Shown piece after piece: positions 18,099 to 26,421 of a stretch of 64,000 nucleotides of DNA (positions within the stretch are counted from its first letter, which is position 1; each line of letters begins with the position of its first letter). The stretch is from Acetobacter sp. 46_36 (GTDB lineage: Bacteria > Pseudomonadota > Alphaproteobacteria > RF32 > CAG-239). The stretch is from the NCBI GenBank assembly GCA_001917135.1, contig MNTT01000016.1, forward strand, positions 535,599 through 599,598, read 5' to 3'. A model generated the notes under the pieces. It searched no databases. It had not been told where the DNA came from and saw only the letters and a list, made by a program, of their open reading frames with translations. A program made the translations under genes and the position numbers.

Positions 18099-18221
18099 CC
18101 AGAGGCTAATAAGGAGAATAGCAATCATAATGAGGGGAAGAACGAGCGATGCACAAGCAGCTTTCAGACCATATCTTCTGAAAGCGAACTTAAACAAATA
18201 TATGCCCATTACGGCTGTCAT
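18093..18221 (-). CDS. Candidate 42-residue single-span membrane protein
   Basis: On the minus strand an ATG at 18219-18221, with an AAAGG about 13 nt upstream, opens 42 codons ending at 18093. The N-terminus is basic (FKFAFRRYGLK) and the last ~20 residues are a continuous hydrophobic helix (LVLPLIMIAILLISLWL). Charge and hydrophobicity follow the positive-inside pattern. The inverted repeat at its stop could end the transcript. It is too short for certainty. Confidence 0.4.
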   Translation of the reverse strand: MTAVMGIYLFKFAFRRYGLKAACASLVLPLIMIAILLISLWL

Positions 18222-18626
18222 ACAAACAGAACCTTTATTCTTCCATTTTTAACAAACTAGGGATAAGTTTATTTTCATATATCTGAAATGTCAACACTTT
18301 ATTTTACCTGTTGTGAAAAAAAACATCTGTTATAAAAAAAAAATATCAACATTTTATCAGACTGACAACAGGAACCGATATCCGCGCCTGCATAGACTGG
18401 CCTGCCAACTCCAGTCAGAACATAAAGCAGACAATGTTGCCGCCAGCTTTTTCCACAAGACGGCATACAGTTCCTGCCATACCTCCGGCAGCAAGGCTGT
18501 TTTTCTTAATCGACTTTTAATTTTATCTTATCTCTATATTATTGTGAAATTATATTTTAAACGATAGATTTATTGAAAAAAGAACAGTAAAAATAAATTA
18601 AAAGTTTTATTAGAAAGAAGACGGGA

Positions 18627-20018
18627 ATGAAAAAGAAAATAACATTGGCCTTGATTTTGTTAACGACATCCTGTTTGGGAAGCTATTTTTATAGCAACAG
18701 ATATTCATTTTTTAAATATCTTCCTGCAGTTGAGGAAAATAAACAATTAAGAAACATAAATGGAAAACTTTGCGACGACAGCGGCATGCCTTTTAACGGA
18801 AGAACCCAAAGGACCGGCGGGGACTATCTTGATATATACTCTTACAAAAATGGTGAACTGGACGGTCTTAATGTTATTTATTATAAAAATAACATTAAAG
18901 AAGTCGGACATTGGAAAAATGGTGAACAACACGGCCTGTTCCAAATGTACACAGAAGATGGTATTCTTATTGACAGTGGTACTTTTAAAGATGGAGAAAG
19001 AGACGGACTTACAGAACAATTTTATAACGATACAGGAAAATTAAGAGTATCAGCAAATTATAAAAACGGAGTTCTTGATGGAGAATTTAAAGCATACTAT
19101 CCAAATGGAAATCTTCAAGGAGAAGTAATTTATAAAAACGGCGAGAAGAACGGAGATTTTAAAGAATATCACGAAAATAAAAATATAAGACTTTCAGGAA
19201 GCTATAAAAACAACCTACAGGACGGCGAATGGAAATCTTATTTAGAAGATGGCACTTTAGAAACAATAATAAACTATAAAGATGGAGAGCTTAATGGCCT
19301 AAAAGAAGATTATTATAAAAATGGAAATGTATGGACAAGACAAGAATTTAAAAATAATGACTTAGACGGAGTTTATGAAGTTTATTATGAAAACGGAAAT
19401 CCACAGCTGAAAGCCAAAATAAAAAATGGACAGACTGTAGAAGAGCTAAGATTTAATCACGATGGTACACCATACAATGAAGAAAAAAAAATAATAAATG
19501 ATACTGCAAGTTCTGACGAAATAACTATAAAAGAGGTTTCTGATGATGAGATTGTAATATCAGAAAGCTCGGTGGATTTTTCAAAAGAGCTTGAAAAAGG
19601 AATGGAAACATTAGGAAAAAAAGTTGGAAATTCTTTAAGCTTTATGCTTGAAGCTACTGTAATCACAAATCTTGCGTATGTTGACCTTATGAGTTTTGAA
19701 AATATAGAAATTCTTGAAGAAAATTTAGTTTTTAATGAAGATGAGAAAGTTCCATTTAAAAGAAGCCATAAAAACGGTGTATACGGAGTTAATATTCCTT
19801 TTGAAAATAATACCTATCTGTGGGTTGAATTAAAGGAAAATACTGAGGGAAAACATCGATTATTTGCTCAAAGTTATGAAAAATTTAGAAAAATGGGCGA
19901 TGATACAAAAGGAAAACTTGAAGAATTTATTTTTTCCTGGATAGACGATTATTACAGAGGAAACAACAAAGTACAAAAGTTCTTTGATATAACCTTATCT
20001 GTAAAAAATCACTCCTAA
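18627..20018 (+). CDS. MORN-variant (YwqK-like) repeat protein with unassigned C-terminal domain
   Basis: 463 residues. An N-terminal hydrophobic segment (residues ~5-23, with LLTTSC resembling a lipobox) targets it to the envelope. Residues ~45-275 consist of about ten repeats of ~22 residues of the type YKNGxxDGxxxxYYxNGxL, the MORN_2/YwqK antitoxin-family pattern. Residues ~290-463 have no recognised domain (VISESSVDFSKELEKGMETLGKKVG, then a beta-rich part). The gene is clearly more AT-rich than its neighbours, which hints at transfer. It is monocistronic, with a weak GAAGACGGG site. Confidence 0.75.
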   Translation: MKKKITLALILLTTSCLGSYFYSNRYSFFKYLPAVEENKQLRNINGKLCDDSGMPFNGRTQRTGGDYLDIYSYKNGELDGLNVIYYKNNIKEVGHWKNGEQHGLFQMYTEDGILIDSGTFKDGERDGLTEQFYNDTGKLRVSANYKNGVLDGEFKAYYPNGNLQGEVIYKNGEKNGDFKEYHENKNIRLSGSYKNNLQDGEWKSYLEDGTLETIINYKDGELNGLKEDYYKNGNVWTRQEFKNNDLDGVYEVYYENGNPQLKAKIKNGQTVEELRFNHDGTPYNEEKKIINDTASSDEITIKEVSDDEIVISESSVDFSKELEKGMETLGKKVGNSLSFMLEATVITNLAYVDLMSFENIEILEENLVFNEDEKVPFKRSHKNGVYGVNIPFENNTYLWVELKENTEGKHRLFAQSYEKFRKMGDDTKGKLEEFIFSWIDDYYRGNNKVQKFFDITLSVKNHS

Positions 20019-20113
20019 ACCCAAAAAGACTATTTGAGCCCTGTAAATGAAAGGATACAGAATCCGAAGAGGGGAGAAAAGCTAAAGAGCACTGAGAAAT
20101 ACTGTAAAAATGC

Positions 20114-20189
20114 TGGTGCCGACAGAGAGACTTGAACTCCCGACCCACTGATTACAAATCAGTTGCTCTACCAACTGAGCTATGTCGGC
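20114..20189 (-). tRNA. tRNA-Thr (anticodon TGT)
   Basis: The minus strand folds as a full cloverleaf. The acceptor GCCGACA pairs with TGTCGGC, the D arm is GCTCAGTTGGTAGAGC, the anticodon loop is TTTGTAA in an ACTGA/TCAGT stem, and the T arm carries GTTCAAGT. A and an encoded CCA follow the acceptor. The anticodon TGT reads ACA threonine codons. Confidence 0.95.
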
Positions 20190-20337
20190 GCTTATCGTGA
20201 AATTTTATATAAACGAAGGTTTTCGGAATGTCAATAAAAAATTTACAGCATCCTAATTTGTATAATATGTTTTCTACCCCTGCAACTGAACAGCCTGTTT
20301 CGGATTGAAATATTTTCCGGACTGACATGTCTGCATC

Positions 20338-20410
20338 CGGCTTATTTTGTGGCGATATAACGGCTTTTGTGGCGATGCCGTGGTTTTGTAACGACTTTCG
20401 TAACGATGTA
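20338..20410. repeat. Degenerate short tandem repeats before the histidine kinase 3' end
   Basis: Units of about 20 nt resembling TTTTGTGGCGAT recur three to four times with decay (TTTTGTGGCGAT twice, TTTTGTAACGAC, TCGTAACGAT). No coding function is apparent. This fills most of the 249-nt gap between the tRNA and the kinase gene. Confidence 0.5.
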
Positions 20411-20438
20411 AAAGTCTGTGCCTGTCCACTTTACGGTA

Positions 20439-21695
20439 CTATTGCCGAAGCGGCAAAATTATCTCAAATTCAGTTCCGCACCCAAGTTTGCTCCCGGCTC
20501 GGATTGTCCCTCCGTGCAGGCTGACAATTGTTTCAGCCAGTGACAACCCCAAGCCCAGACCTTTTTGATGTCTTGATTTTTCCGCCCGCCAGAAACGGTC
20601 AAAAATATGCGGCAAATCTTCTTCGCTTATGCCTATTCCGTTATCTTTTACAGTTATTTTGACGGAAGATGTAATTTTTTCCAGCGTTATGGCTATTTTT
20701 TTATTGTCTCCGGTATATTTTACCGCGTTGTCCAGCAAGATACCCAACAACTGGCGAATCATAACCTTATCAGCCGTCAGTTCAATATTGCCGGTTTGGC
20801 TTTTTAGTTCAAATGTTCCGGGCTGGCACAGTCCAGACATTGATTTTATGACTGATGCTGCCAGCCGGTTGACGGAAAACCGTTCATTATGCATTATTAC
20901 TTTTGAATTATCGTAACGGGCAATGGCCAAAAGCCTGTCTACCATTTCGTTTATGTGCTGAATTTCGTCTTTAAGTTCTGCTATCACATCGGTCTGTTTG
21001 GGATTATATTCGAGAAGTTCGGCATACGAATACAGAATTGTCAGCGGCGTGCGCAATTCATGTGCCGCGTCGGATACAAACTGTTTTTGCTTTTGGTAGC
21101 TTTGTTCTATATATTTCATCGAACGAGAAACAAAAAAACTGCCGACCAAATAAGCTAATACAATTATAATTCCGGCCGCAGTCAGAGCTATCTTGATATA
21201 GGCCTTGGCATTTTTCCGCACCGGCGTATAATTGGCAAGGACAAAAACAGTCCCCTGCTGCGATGCGGACAACCGGATATCTTGCTTTATGACAATAAAA
21301 TACCATTTCTGTTTACCGGCTTTCATATTTTCGTGATAGATTTTTCCTGGCTGATATGTTTTCGTCAGCAGCCTTTGTTCCAACTGGCGGGCGATAACAT
21401 CGTTTCCCGGTTGTTCGGCGCGGATGATTTTGCCGTCCAGCAACCAGTAGGTAAAATTATGCAGAGACCGGATATCTGAATTGATTGTATGCATCTCCGG
21501 ACTTTCTCCGCCATGGCGGAAGTATTCCTGCGCTTCCCAAATTTCTTCTGCCAGATAATCATACAGGCTGTCCTGCAGAAGCTTTATCCCGTTATGGCGA
21601 TATGCGGCATAACTTGCTGCAAAACCTAAAAACAATATACAGGCAATCACTGCGGTATATTTGACAATCAAAGCCCGGCGTATTTTTTCTATCAT
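20439..21695 (-). CDS. Two-component sensor histidine kinase
   Basis: 418 residues with membrane segments at ~9-31 and ~167-189 enclosing a ~135-residue periplasmic sensor domain. The H box is at His212 (DAAHELRTPLTIL). The N box (QLLGILLDNAVKYTG), the DNGIGI and LGLGLSLAE boxes follow. It autophosphorylates and passes phosphate to the regulator encoded just upstream, which it overlaps by 4 nt (ATGA). Divergence from PAP2, lipid-kinase and EptA-like genes suggests it senses envelope stress or cationic peptides, as PmrB does; that is inference. Confidence 0.9.
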   Translation of the reverse strand: MIEKIRRALIVKYTAVIACILFLGFAASYAAYRHNGIKLLQDSLYDYLAEEIWEAQEYFRHGGESPEMHTINSDIRSLHNFTYWLLDGKIIRAEQPGNDVIARQLEQRLLTKTYQPGKIYHENMKAGKQKWYFIVIKQDIRLSASQQGTVFVLANYTPVRKNAKAYIKIALTAAGIIIVLAYLVGSFFVSRSMKYIEQSYQKQKQFVSDAAHELRTPLTILYSYAELLEYNPKQTDVIAELKDEIQHINEMVDRLLAIARYDNSKVIMHNERFSVNRLAASVIKSMSGLCQPGTFELKSQTGNIELTADKVMIRQLLGILLDNAVKYTGDNKKIAITLEKITSSVKITVKDNGIGISEEDLPHIFDRFWRAEKSRHQKGLGLGLSLAETIVSLHGGTIRAGSKLGCGTEFEIILPLRQ

Positions 21696-22378
21696 GGTTC
21701 TATTTCCATTTTATAACCGATGTTTTTTACTACTTTTATCCGGATTTCAGGCAATAGTTTCAGGCTTTTGCGCAACATATAAATATGCGAATCCAGACTT
21801 TCCATATTCGTGTCCAGTTTATCACTCCAGATTTTTTCAAAAATAGCCGTACGGGTCAGAACATTATTCAGATTAACAAACAGCATTTCAAACAAATCAA
21901 ACTCTTTTTTGCGCAGATGCACCTCCCTGCCCCGGCAATATACCGTGTGCAAGTCCCGGTTGATTTCGACAGCGCCCCGGGCATACACCCTGTCGACAAA
22001 AGGTTTGCTCTTGCGGCGGTCAACAGCGTTTATCCGGGCAACCAGCTCTTTTATCTTAAACGGCTTAACCATAAAATCGTCTGCGCCCGTATCCAAAGCG
22101 CGCACACAGTCTTCTACCTCGCCTTTTGCCGTCACAAAAATAATGCCGCCCTGAAAATTATATTTATTTCGCAGCAAGCGGCAGATTTCTACCCCGCTGA
22201 TTTCCGGCAGCATCCAGTCCAGCAGCACAATATCATAGCTTGCGGACAGGCTTTCCTTTACCATAGCTGCAGCTTCTGCCCCATCCTGCGCCCAGTCCAC
22301 GGTGCACCCTTCATATGCCAGCAGTTCGCTCGTTGCTTTGCCCAGTTTTACGTCATCCTCCACAAGCAAGATTTTCAT
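21692..22378 (-). CDS. OmpR-family response regulator
   Basis: 228 residues. The receiver domain has acidic pair EDD at 7-9, phosphoacceptor Asp54 (LLDWMLPEISG) and the conserved VTAKG Thr/Lys turn. The C-terminal winged helix includes LRKKEFDLFEMLFVNLNNVLTR and DSHIYMLRKSLK. ATG 22378 follows an AGAGGA site. It is the first gene of the two-component operon, divergent from the PAP2 gene. An 11-bp-spaced direct repeat in the shared intergenic region is a likely target. Confidence 0.92.
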   Translation of the reverse strand: MKILLVEDDVKLGKATSELLAYEGCTVDWAQDGAEAAAMVKESLSASYDIVLLDWMLPEISGVEICRLLRNKYNFQGGIIFVTAKGEVEDCVRALDTGADDFMVKPFKIKELVARINAVDRRKSKPFVDRVYARGAVEINRDLHTVYCRGREVHLRKKEFDLFEMLFVNLNNVLTRTAIFEKIWSDKLDTNMESLDSHIYMLRKSLKLLPEIRIKVVKNIGYKMEIEP

Positions 22379-22629
22379 GACAATCCTCTTTCATTATAAT
22401 ACGTTTTTTATGTTGCTGCAGCTTTCCGCTGCTGTTACAGCGATTTTTATTACTGCCGCTTTATTCTTTCAGGACAGCGTAGTTGGTTGCGGACAATTTT
22501 TGCCGGCACGGGCAGACATCCGTCAGAACTGAGACACTTTTCGGCTCCGGCGTTTGCCTGTCTGTAAGCCTATCTTATTACTAATACGCAAAAAAAGTAA
22601 ACCGGTTTATTGGTATTTATTTTAAAAAT

Positions 22630-22679
22630 TTTCAGATTGATTTCAGTTTGGCTTTTAAATTCGGAAGAAAACCTATTCT
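22630..22679 (+). promoter_or_regulatory. Direct-repeat box and promoter upstream of the PAP2 gene
   Basis: TTTCAG occurs at 22630-22635 and 22641-22646, an 11-bp period typical of OmpR/PhoB-class regulator sites. It lies just ahead of a poor -35 (TTGGCT 22648-22653) and a TATTCT -10 (22674-22679). This layout suits activation by the divergently encoded regulator. The rest of the 22379-22714 gap shows no gene. Confidence 0.5.
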
Positions 22680-22714
22680 TATCGGATGCAACTCTATCTT
22701 TACGGGAGAACACG

Positions 22715-23443
22715 ATGAAACCTACAACCTTTTTTATTACGGCGGCAACGGCTGTTAGCATTTTGCTTATCTGCTGCTCTGAACAATGCGATCTTTTTCT
22801 GACCGGCTTGGTTTACCTAAACGGTTTTTATCTACACGAAAACTTATTTGTGGATGCAGCGGACACGTATGGAGAATATGCTATTTGCGCCTTATTTGCC
22901 GCCGTTTGCGGCATTTTCGCCCTGAAGCAAAAGTTCCGCATACTCATCAGCAACAAGTTAAACTTTATTAATGCCAAAACGATGTTGTTTTTATGCATTT
23001 CATTTTTCGGCTGGTGTACAGCTTTGCCCTACGGTTTCAAAATATTTTTCCGGCGGGCAAGGCCTTATCAGACGGATATTTTCGCCGGTGACTGCACCTT
23101 TACCAATGCTTTTGTAAAATCTTTCTGTCCGACCGGAGACTCCTTCATTTCCGGACATACTTCCTTTGCTATGTGGCTGTTTGCCCTGGCGCTGGTTATG
23201 CCGCAGAGAATCCGCACACCCTCCATTACGGCAGCGGTTGGAATCGTCTTAACCATTGCAGCAAGCAGGATTTTAGGCGGCTACCATTTCCTTACTGACG
23301 TCTATTTTGCCATACTGCTTACAGGCTGCGGCATCTGGGCGACATACAAGACAATGTTTATTGCCGAAAACTGCGCAAACCCGCCTGAAACCGGAACCCC
23401 AGTATCACACACAACAACAAGACTGTATGAAAATAAATTATAA
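22715..23443 (+). CDS. PAP2-family membrane phosphatase (lipid phosphatase)
   Basis: 242 residues with about six membrane segments. All three PAP2 motifs are present: KIFFRRARP (KX6RP), FISGHTS (ISGH for the usual PSGH) and SRILGGYHFLTDVY (SRX5HX3D). Family members dephosphorylate lipid A, undecaprenyl pyrophosphate or phosphatidate derivatives at the periplasmic face. With an EptA-like gene two genes on, an LpxE/LpxF-like role on lipid A or its precursors is plausible. ATG 22715 has a GGGAG site; the upstream in-frame extension from 22610 runs over the promoter and is rejected. Confidence 0.85.
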   Translation: MKPTTFFITAATAVSILLICCSEQCDLFLTGLVYLNGFYLHENLFVDAADTYGEYAICALFAAVCGIFALKQKFRILISNKLNFINAKTMLFLCISFFGWCTALPYGFKIFFRRARPYQTDIFAGDCTFTNAFVKSFCPTGDSFISGHTSFAMWLFALALVMPQRIRTPSITAAVGIVLTIAASRILGGYHFLTDVYFAILLTGCGIWATYKTMFIAENCANPPETGTPVSHTTTRLYENKL

Positions 23444-23475
23444 AAAAAACAAAAACCATCAGAAAGGACATTGAT

Positions 23476-24090
23476 ATGCCTGCTTTTAAGTCAAAAGCAA
23501 TAAAAACGGAACTTTACCGTAAAGCCGTACACTTAAGTTCACTCTGGATGCCTCTGTTTATCTTTACCGCTCCGCGCAACTGGAGCATCCTGCTTTTTTT
23601 CACCCTGCTTGCCGCCAATTTGTTTGTTGAGTATGCGGCTTATCAACGAACGGCCGTTATCGGTATGCTGTTTAAAAAGATGTTTATCAAAACGCTGAGA
23701 AACCGGGAAATCAGCCATTCTACCTTTACGCCGAGCGGATCGGTTTATATTCTGGCTGCAGCGCTTGCCGTTTCAGTCTGCTTTGCACCAAAAGCGGCAG
23801 CTGCGGCCATGTGCGTTATGCTGATTGCTGATTCCAACGCTGCCCTGTGCGGCAGATTTTGGGGCAGTTTCCGTTTTTACAACGGTAAATCTCCGGAGGG
23901 GACGCTTGCCTTTTTTATCAGCGCCCTAGGCATAATATCCTGCTTCTTTCCGGCATTGCCGCCCGTAACAGCCTTTTTTATTGCATTAACTGCCACCGCT
24001 GCCGAATTTTTTGAAAAAGAGCTCCGAATCGATGACAACTTTACAATTCCGCTGGTTACCGGCTTTCTGCTCAATTTAATTTCATACTGA
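23476..24090 (+). CDS. CTP-dependent lipid kinase (dolichol kinase/Dgk1-like)
   Basis: 204 residues, about six membrane segments. The motifs RKAVHLSSLW near the start and DSNAALCGRFWGSFRFYNGKSPEGTLAFF resemble SEC59/VTE5/Dgk1 kinases and cytidylyltransferases, which phosphorylate polyprenols or diacylglycerol using CTP. Phosphoethanolamine transfer from phosphatidylethanolamine by the next gene's product releases diacylglycerol, so recycling that by-product is an attractive role. It follows the PAP2 gene by 32 nt with an AAAGGA site, and is probably in one operon with it. Confidence 0.75.
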   Translation: MPAFKSKAIKTELYRKAVHLSSLWMPLFIFTAPRNWSILLFFTLLAANLFVEYAAYQRTAVIGMLFKKMFIKTLRNREISHSTFTPSGSVYILAAALAVSVCFAPKAAAAAMCVMLIADSNAALCGRFWGSFRFYNGKSPEGTLAFFISALGIISCFFPALPPVTAFFIALTATAAEFFEKELRIDDNFTIPLVTGFLLNLISY

Positions 24091-24136
24091 AACCAACGGC
24101 ATAATGAACATCTCCCTATCTTAAGGACTATCCCAA

Positions 24137-25756
24137 ATGACCAAAAATAATCTTAATCTCGGCTCTACGGCTTTTATTGCCCTGACCAGCGCCTATTTTG
24201 CCATTGCTTTGAACATCAAGTTTTGGCAGTTTGCCTGCGAAAAAATTGACATCAACAGTTTTTCTGTCCTGTTTTTTGCTCTCAGCCTGCCGTTTTTTAT
24301 TTATGTTCCGTTGTTTTGGTTTTTCAGCCTGCTTGTCGTTCCCCGTATCGGCAAGCCTCTGATTATGCTGCTGATGGTTTTATCCGCGGCATCTGATTAC
24401 GCCTTGCAAAACCTTGGCGTCGTCATTAACTCTGACATGATACGCAACATTGCCGAAACAACGCCGAGGGAAGCTGCCGATTTGATTACGCTCCACGCCG
24501 CTTTTTATATCCTGATTGTCGGCATTCTGCCTGCGGTTTTGGTATACCGTACACATATAGAATTTGCCTCGTTCGGCAAAGAAATCCGCCGCCGGCTGCT
24601 GCTGTTCATGCTCGGACTTTCCGTCGTCGGTGCCATTGCCGCCGTTTCATACAAAGAATATGCCTCTTTCGGACGCAATAACAAACAGGTTCGCTATTAT
24701 ATCAATACATTCAATTATATTTACGCGGTCGGACGGTATTATAAACGTACTGCTGACGCCAAAAGGGAATTTGTCATTCTGGACAAGTCTCCGCAAACTA
24801 TTCCCACTCAGGATGGAAAACCGCGGGTGATAGTCTTAATTGTCGGAGAAACGGCCAGAGCTCAAAACTTTTCCCTATACGGCTATAACAGGCAGACGAA
24901 TCCATTGCTGGCACAAAACGGCGAAATTATTGCCTTTAAAGATGTCAGTTCCTGCGGGACGGCGACAGCGGTATCACTTCCCTGCATGTTTTCCAAACTG
25001 GGCAGAAAAGAATTTGACGTTACGGATGCCCAGTATATGCAAAACCTGCTGGATATTGCCAAAGCTGCAGGATATGACGTTTTTTGGAAAGACAATGACG
25101 ACGGCTGCAAAAAAGTCTGCGACAGAATCGGCAAAACCGATGCCAAACAAGGCAATAAACAGCCTTATTGTTTCGGGAATTATTGCCATGACGAAATCCT
25201 GTTAGACGGATTGGAAAAACAGCTCCAAACCATAACCCGAAACACGGTTATCGTTTTGCATATGATGGGCAGCCACGGACCAACATACTATAAACGCTAT
25301 CCCGACAAATTCAAACGTTTTACACCCGCCTGCGACACAGCCAGCCTACAGGACTGTTCGCGACAGCAGATTATCAATTCCTATGACAACACCATTGTCT
25401 ATACCGACTATATTATCGCTTCCGTTATAGACATCCTCAAACGCCACAATAATCTGCAAAGCGGTATGCTTTATGTTTCCGACCACGGCGAATCGCTGGG
25501 AGAAAACAATCTTTACCTGCACGGCCTGCCCTACACCGTCGCACCGGAAGAGCAGAAAAAAGTACCGATGATTTTATGGCTGCCTGAACAGACGATGCAC
25601 GCTATGAAAATTGACGGCTCATGCCTGAAAAAGCGAGCCGAGACGGTATCCTTTTCGCACGACAACTACTTTCATTCAGTCTTGCGCCTGCTTGCAATCA
25701 AGACATCGGCTTATGAAGAAAAAAACGACATTTTCCCATTATGCCTCCGACAGTAA
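24137..25756 (+). CDS. eptA: EptA-like phosphoethanolamine transferase
   Basis: 539 residues. Five N-terminal membrane segments are followed by a periplasmic alkaline-phosphatase-fold domain. Diagnostic runs are VGETARAQNFSLYGYNRQTNP, SCGTATAVSLPCMFS with the nucleophile Thr275, HMMGSHGPTYY and VSDHGESLGENNLYLHG, which provide the zinc ligands. Several Cys pairs match conserved disulfides. The enzyme moves phosphoethanolamine from phosphatidylethanolamine to lipid A, lowering negative charge and often conferring polymyxin resistance. It follows the lipid-kinase gene by 46 nt; the upstream two-component system is a likely regulator. Confidence 0.9.
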   Translation: MTKNNLNLGSTAFIALTSAYFAIALNIKFWQFACEKIDINSFSVLFFALSLPFFIYVPLFWFFSLLVVPRIGKPLIMLLMVLSAASDYALQNLGVVINSDMIRNIAETTPREAADLITLHAAFYILIVGILPAVLVYRTHIEFASFGKEIRRRLLLFMLGLSVVGAIAAVSYKEYASFGRNNKQVRYYINTFNYIYAVGRYYKRTADAKREFVILDKSPQTIPTQDGKPRVIVLIVGETARAQNFSLYGYNRQTNPLLAQNGEIIAFKDVSSCGTATAVSLPCMFSKLGRKEFDVTDAQYMQNLLDIAKAAGYDVFWKDNDDGCKKVCDRIGKTDAKQGNKQPYCFGNYCHDEILLDGLEKQLQTITRNTVIVLHMMGSHGPTYYKRYPDKFKRFTPACDTASLQDCSRQQIINSYDNTIVYTDYIIASVIDILKRHNNLQSGMLYVSDHGESLGENNLYLHGLPYTVAPEEQKKVPMILWLPEQTMHAMKIDGSCLKKRAETVSFSHDNYFHSVLRLLAIKTSAYEEKNDIFPLCLRQ

Positions 25757-25857
25757 CGGCAGCAGCTGCCGCCAAGCGGTCTTGGAGCAAAGACTGACCT
25801 GATATACAGGCTGTGAACAAAGCTGCCTGACGGTGAAATCCGCTGATTGAAAAATAA

Positions 25858-25906
25858 GACAGACAGATTATATTGACCCGGCATACAGACAATTTTTCTG
25901 TCTGTC
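25858..25906. repeat. 10-bp inverted repeat before the GtrA-like gene
   Basis: GACAGACAGA (25858-25867) and TCTGTCTGTC (25897-25906) pair perfectly over a 29-nt loop; the right arm ends 14 nt before the ATG at 25921, next to its AAGGAG site. It may influence translation or processing. Confidence 0.65.
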
Positions 25907-25920
25907 ATAAGGAGTAAAAT

Positions 25921-26355
25921 ATGCGAAAATACTGGTTTGGCATAGATGAAAAAGTGCGTTTTGCCATTATGGCTTCAGTTAATATGGCTCTGCGTTTTAT
26001 GATTTTCAGCGGGCTGGCTCTGCTTTTTTCTCCGGAAAGATACCAGCTGCTTCTGGCGGCGACATGGTTTGTTTCGTCCTTTATTGCTTTTGCTTCTTAT
26101 AAATTTCTGGTTTTTCCGGCAGAGGGAAACCATTTGCACCAATATGCAAAATCTCTGCTGATATGGATTTGCAGCTATTTCATCAACATTCTTATTTTAA
26201 CCTTCCTGATTGAGCGGGAACACTGGGATCCGTACCTGGCACAAGCAGCGGCGATATCCTTCCTGCTTATCGTCAATTATCTGTTATTTAAACATTTTGC
26301 ATTCAAACCGCACCGACCAAGCCTGCTGGCGAAAATTTACGATATCTTCGACTAA
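25921..26355 (+). CDS. GtrA-family membrane protein
   Basis: 144 residues with four membrane segments. The start KVRFAIMASVNMALRFMIFSGLAL, the central FIAFASYKFLVF and the end AISFLLIVNYLLFKHFAF match the GtrA pattern (small flippase-like partners of polyprenyl-linked sugar transfer). It follows the eptA-like gene after 164 nt with a strong AAGGAG site. It may help move lipid-linked glycans for envelope modification; the substrate is unknown. Confidence 0.8.
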   Translation: MRKYWFGIDEKVRFAIMASVNMALRFMIFSGLALLFSPERYQLLLAATWFVSSFIAFASYKFLVFPAEGNHLHQYAKSLLIWICSYFINILILTFLIEREHWDPYLAQAAAISFLLIVNYLLFKHFAFKPHRPSLLAKIYDIFD

Positions 26356-26421
26356 AAAGTATTGCAGGTTCTCAAAATTTATGCTAAAATTTATTTAATA
26401 TGAATTGCACGGAGAACGGTT

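Noticed and set aside
18313..18567. 84-codon plus-strand frame starting GTG in the 18-kb gap
   Set aside because: No ribosome-binding site, mixed composition and no domain; lies in AT-rich non-coding sequence.
20327..20524. 65-codon plus-strand frame across the degenerate repeats
   Set aside because: It is composed of low-complexity repeats and the antisense of the kinase 3' end, with no start signal.
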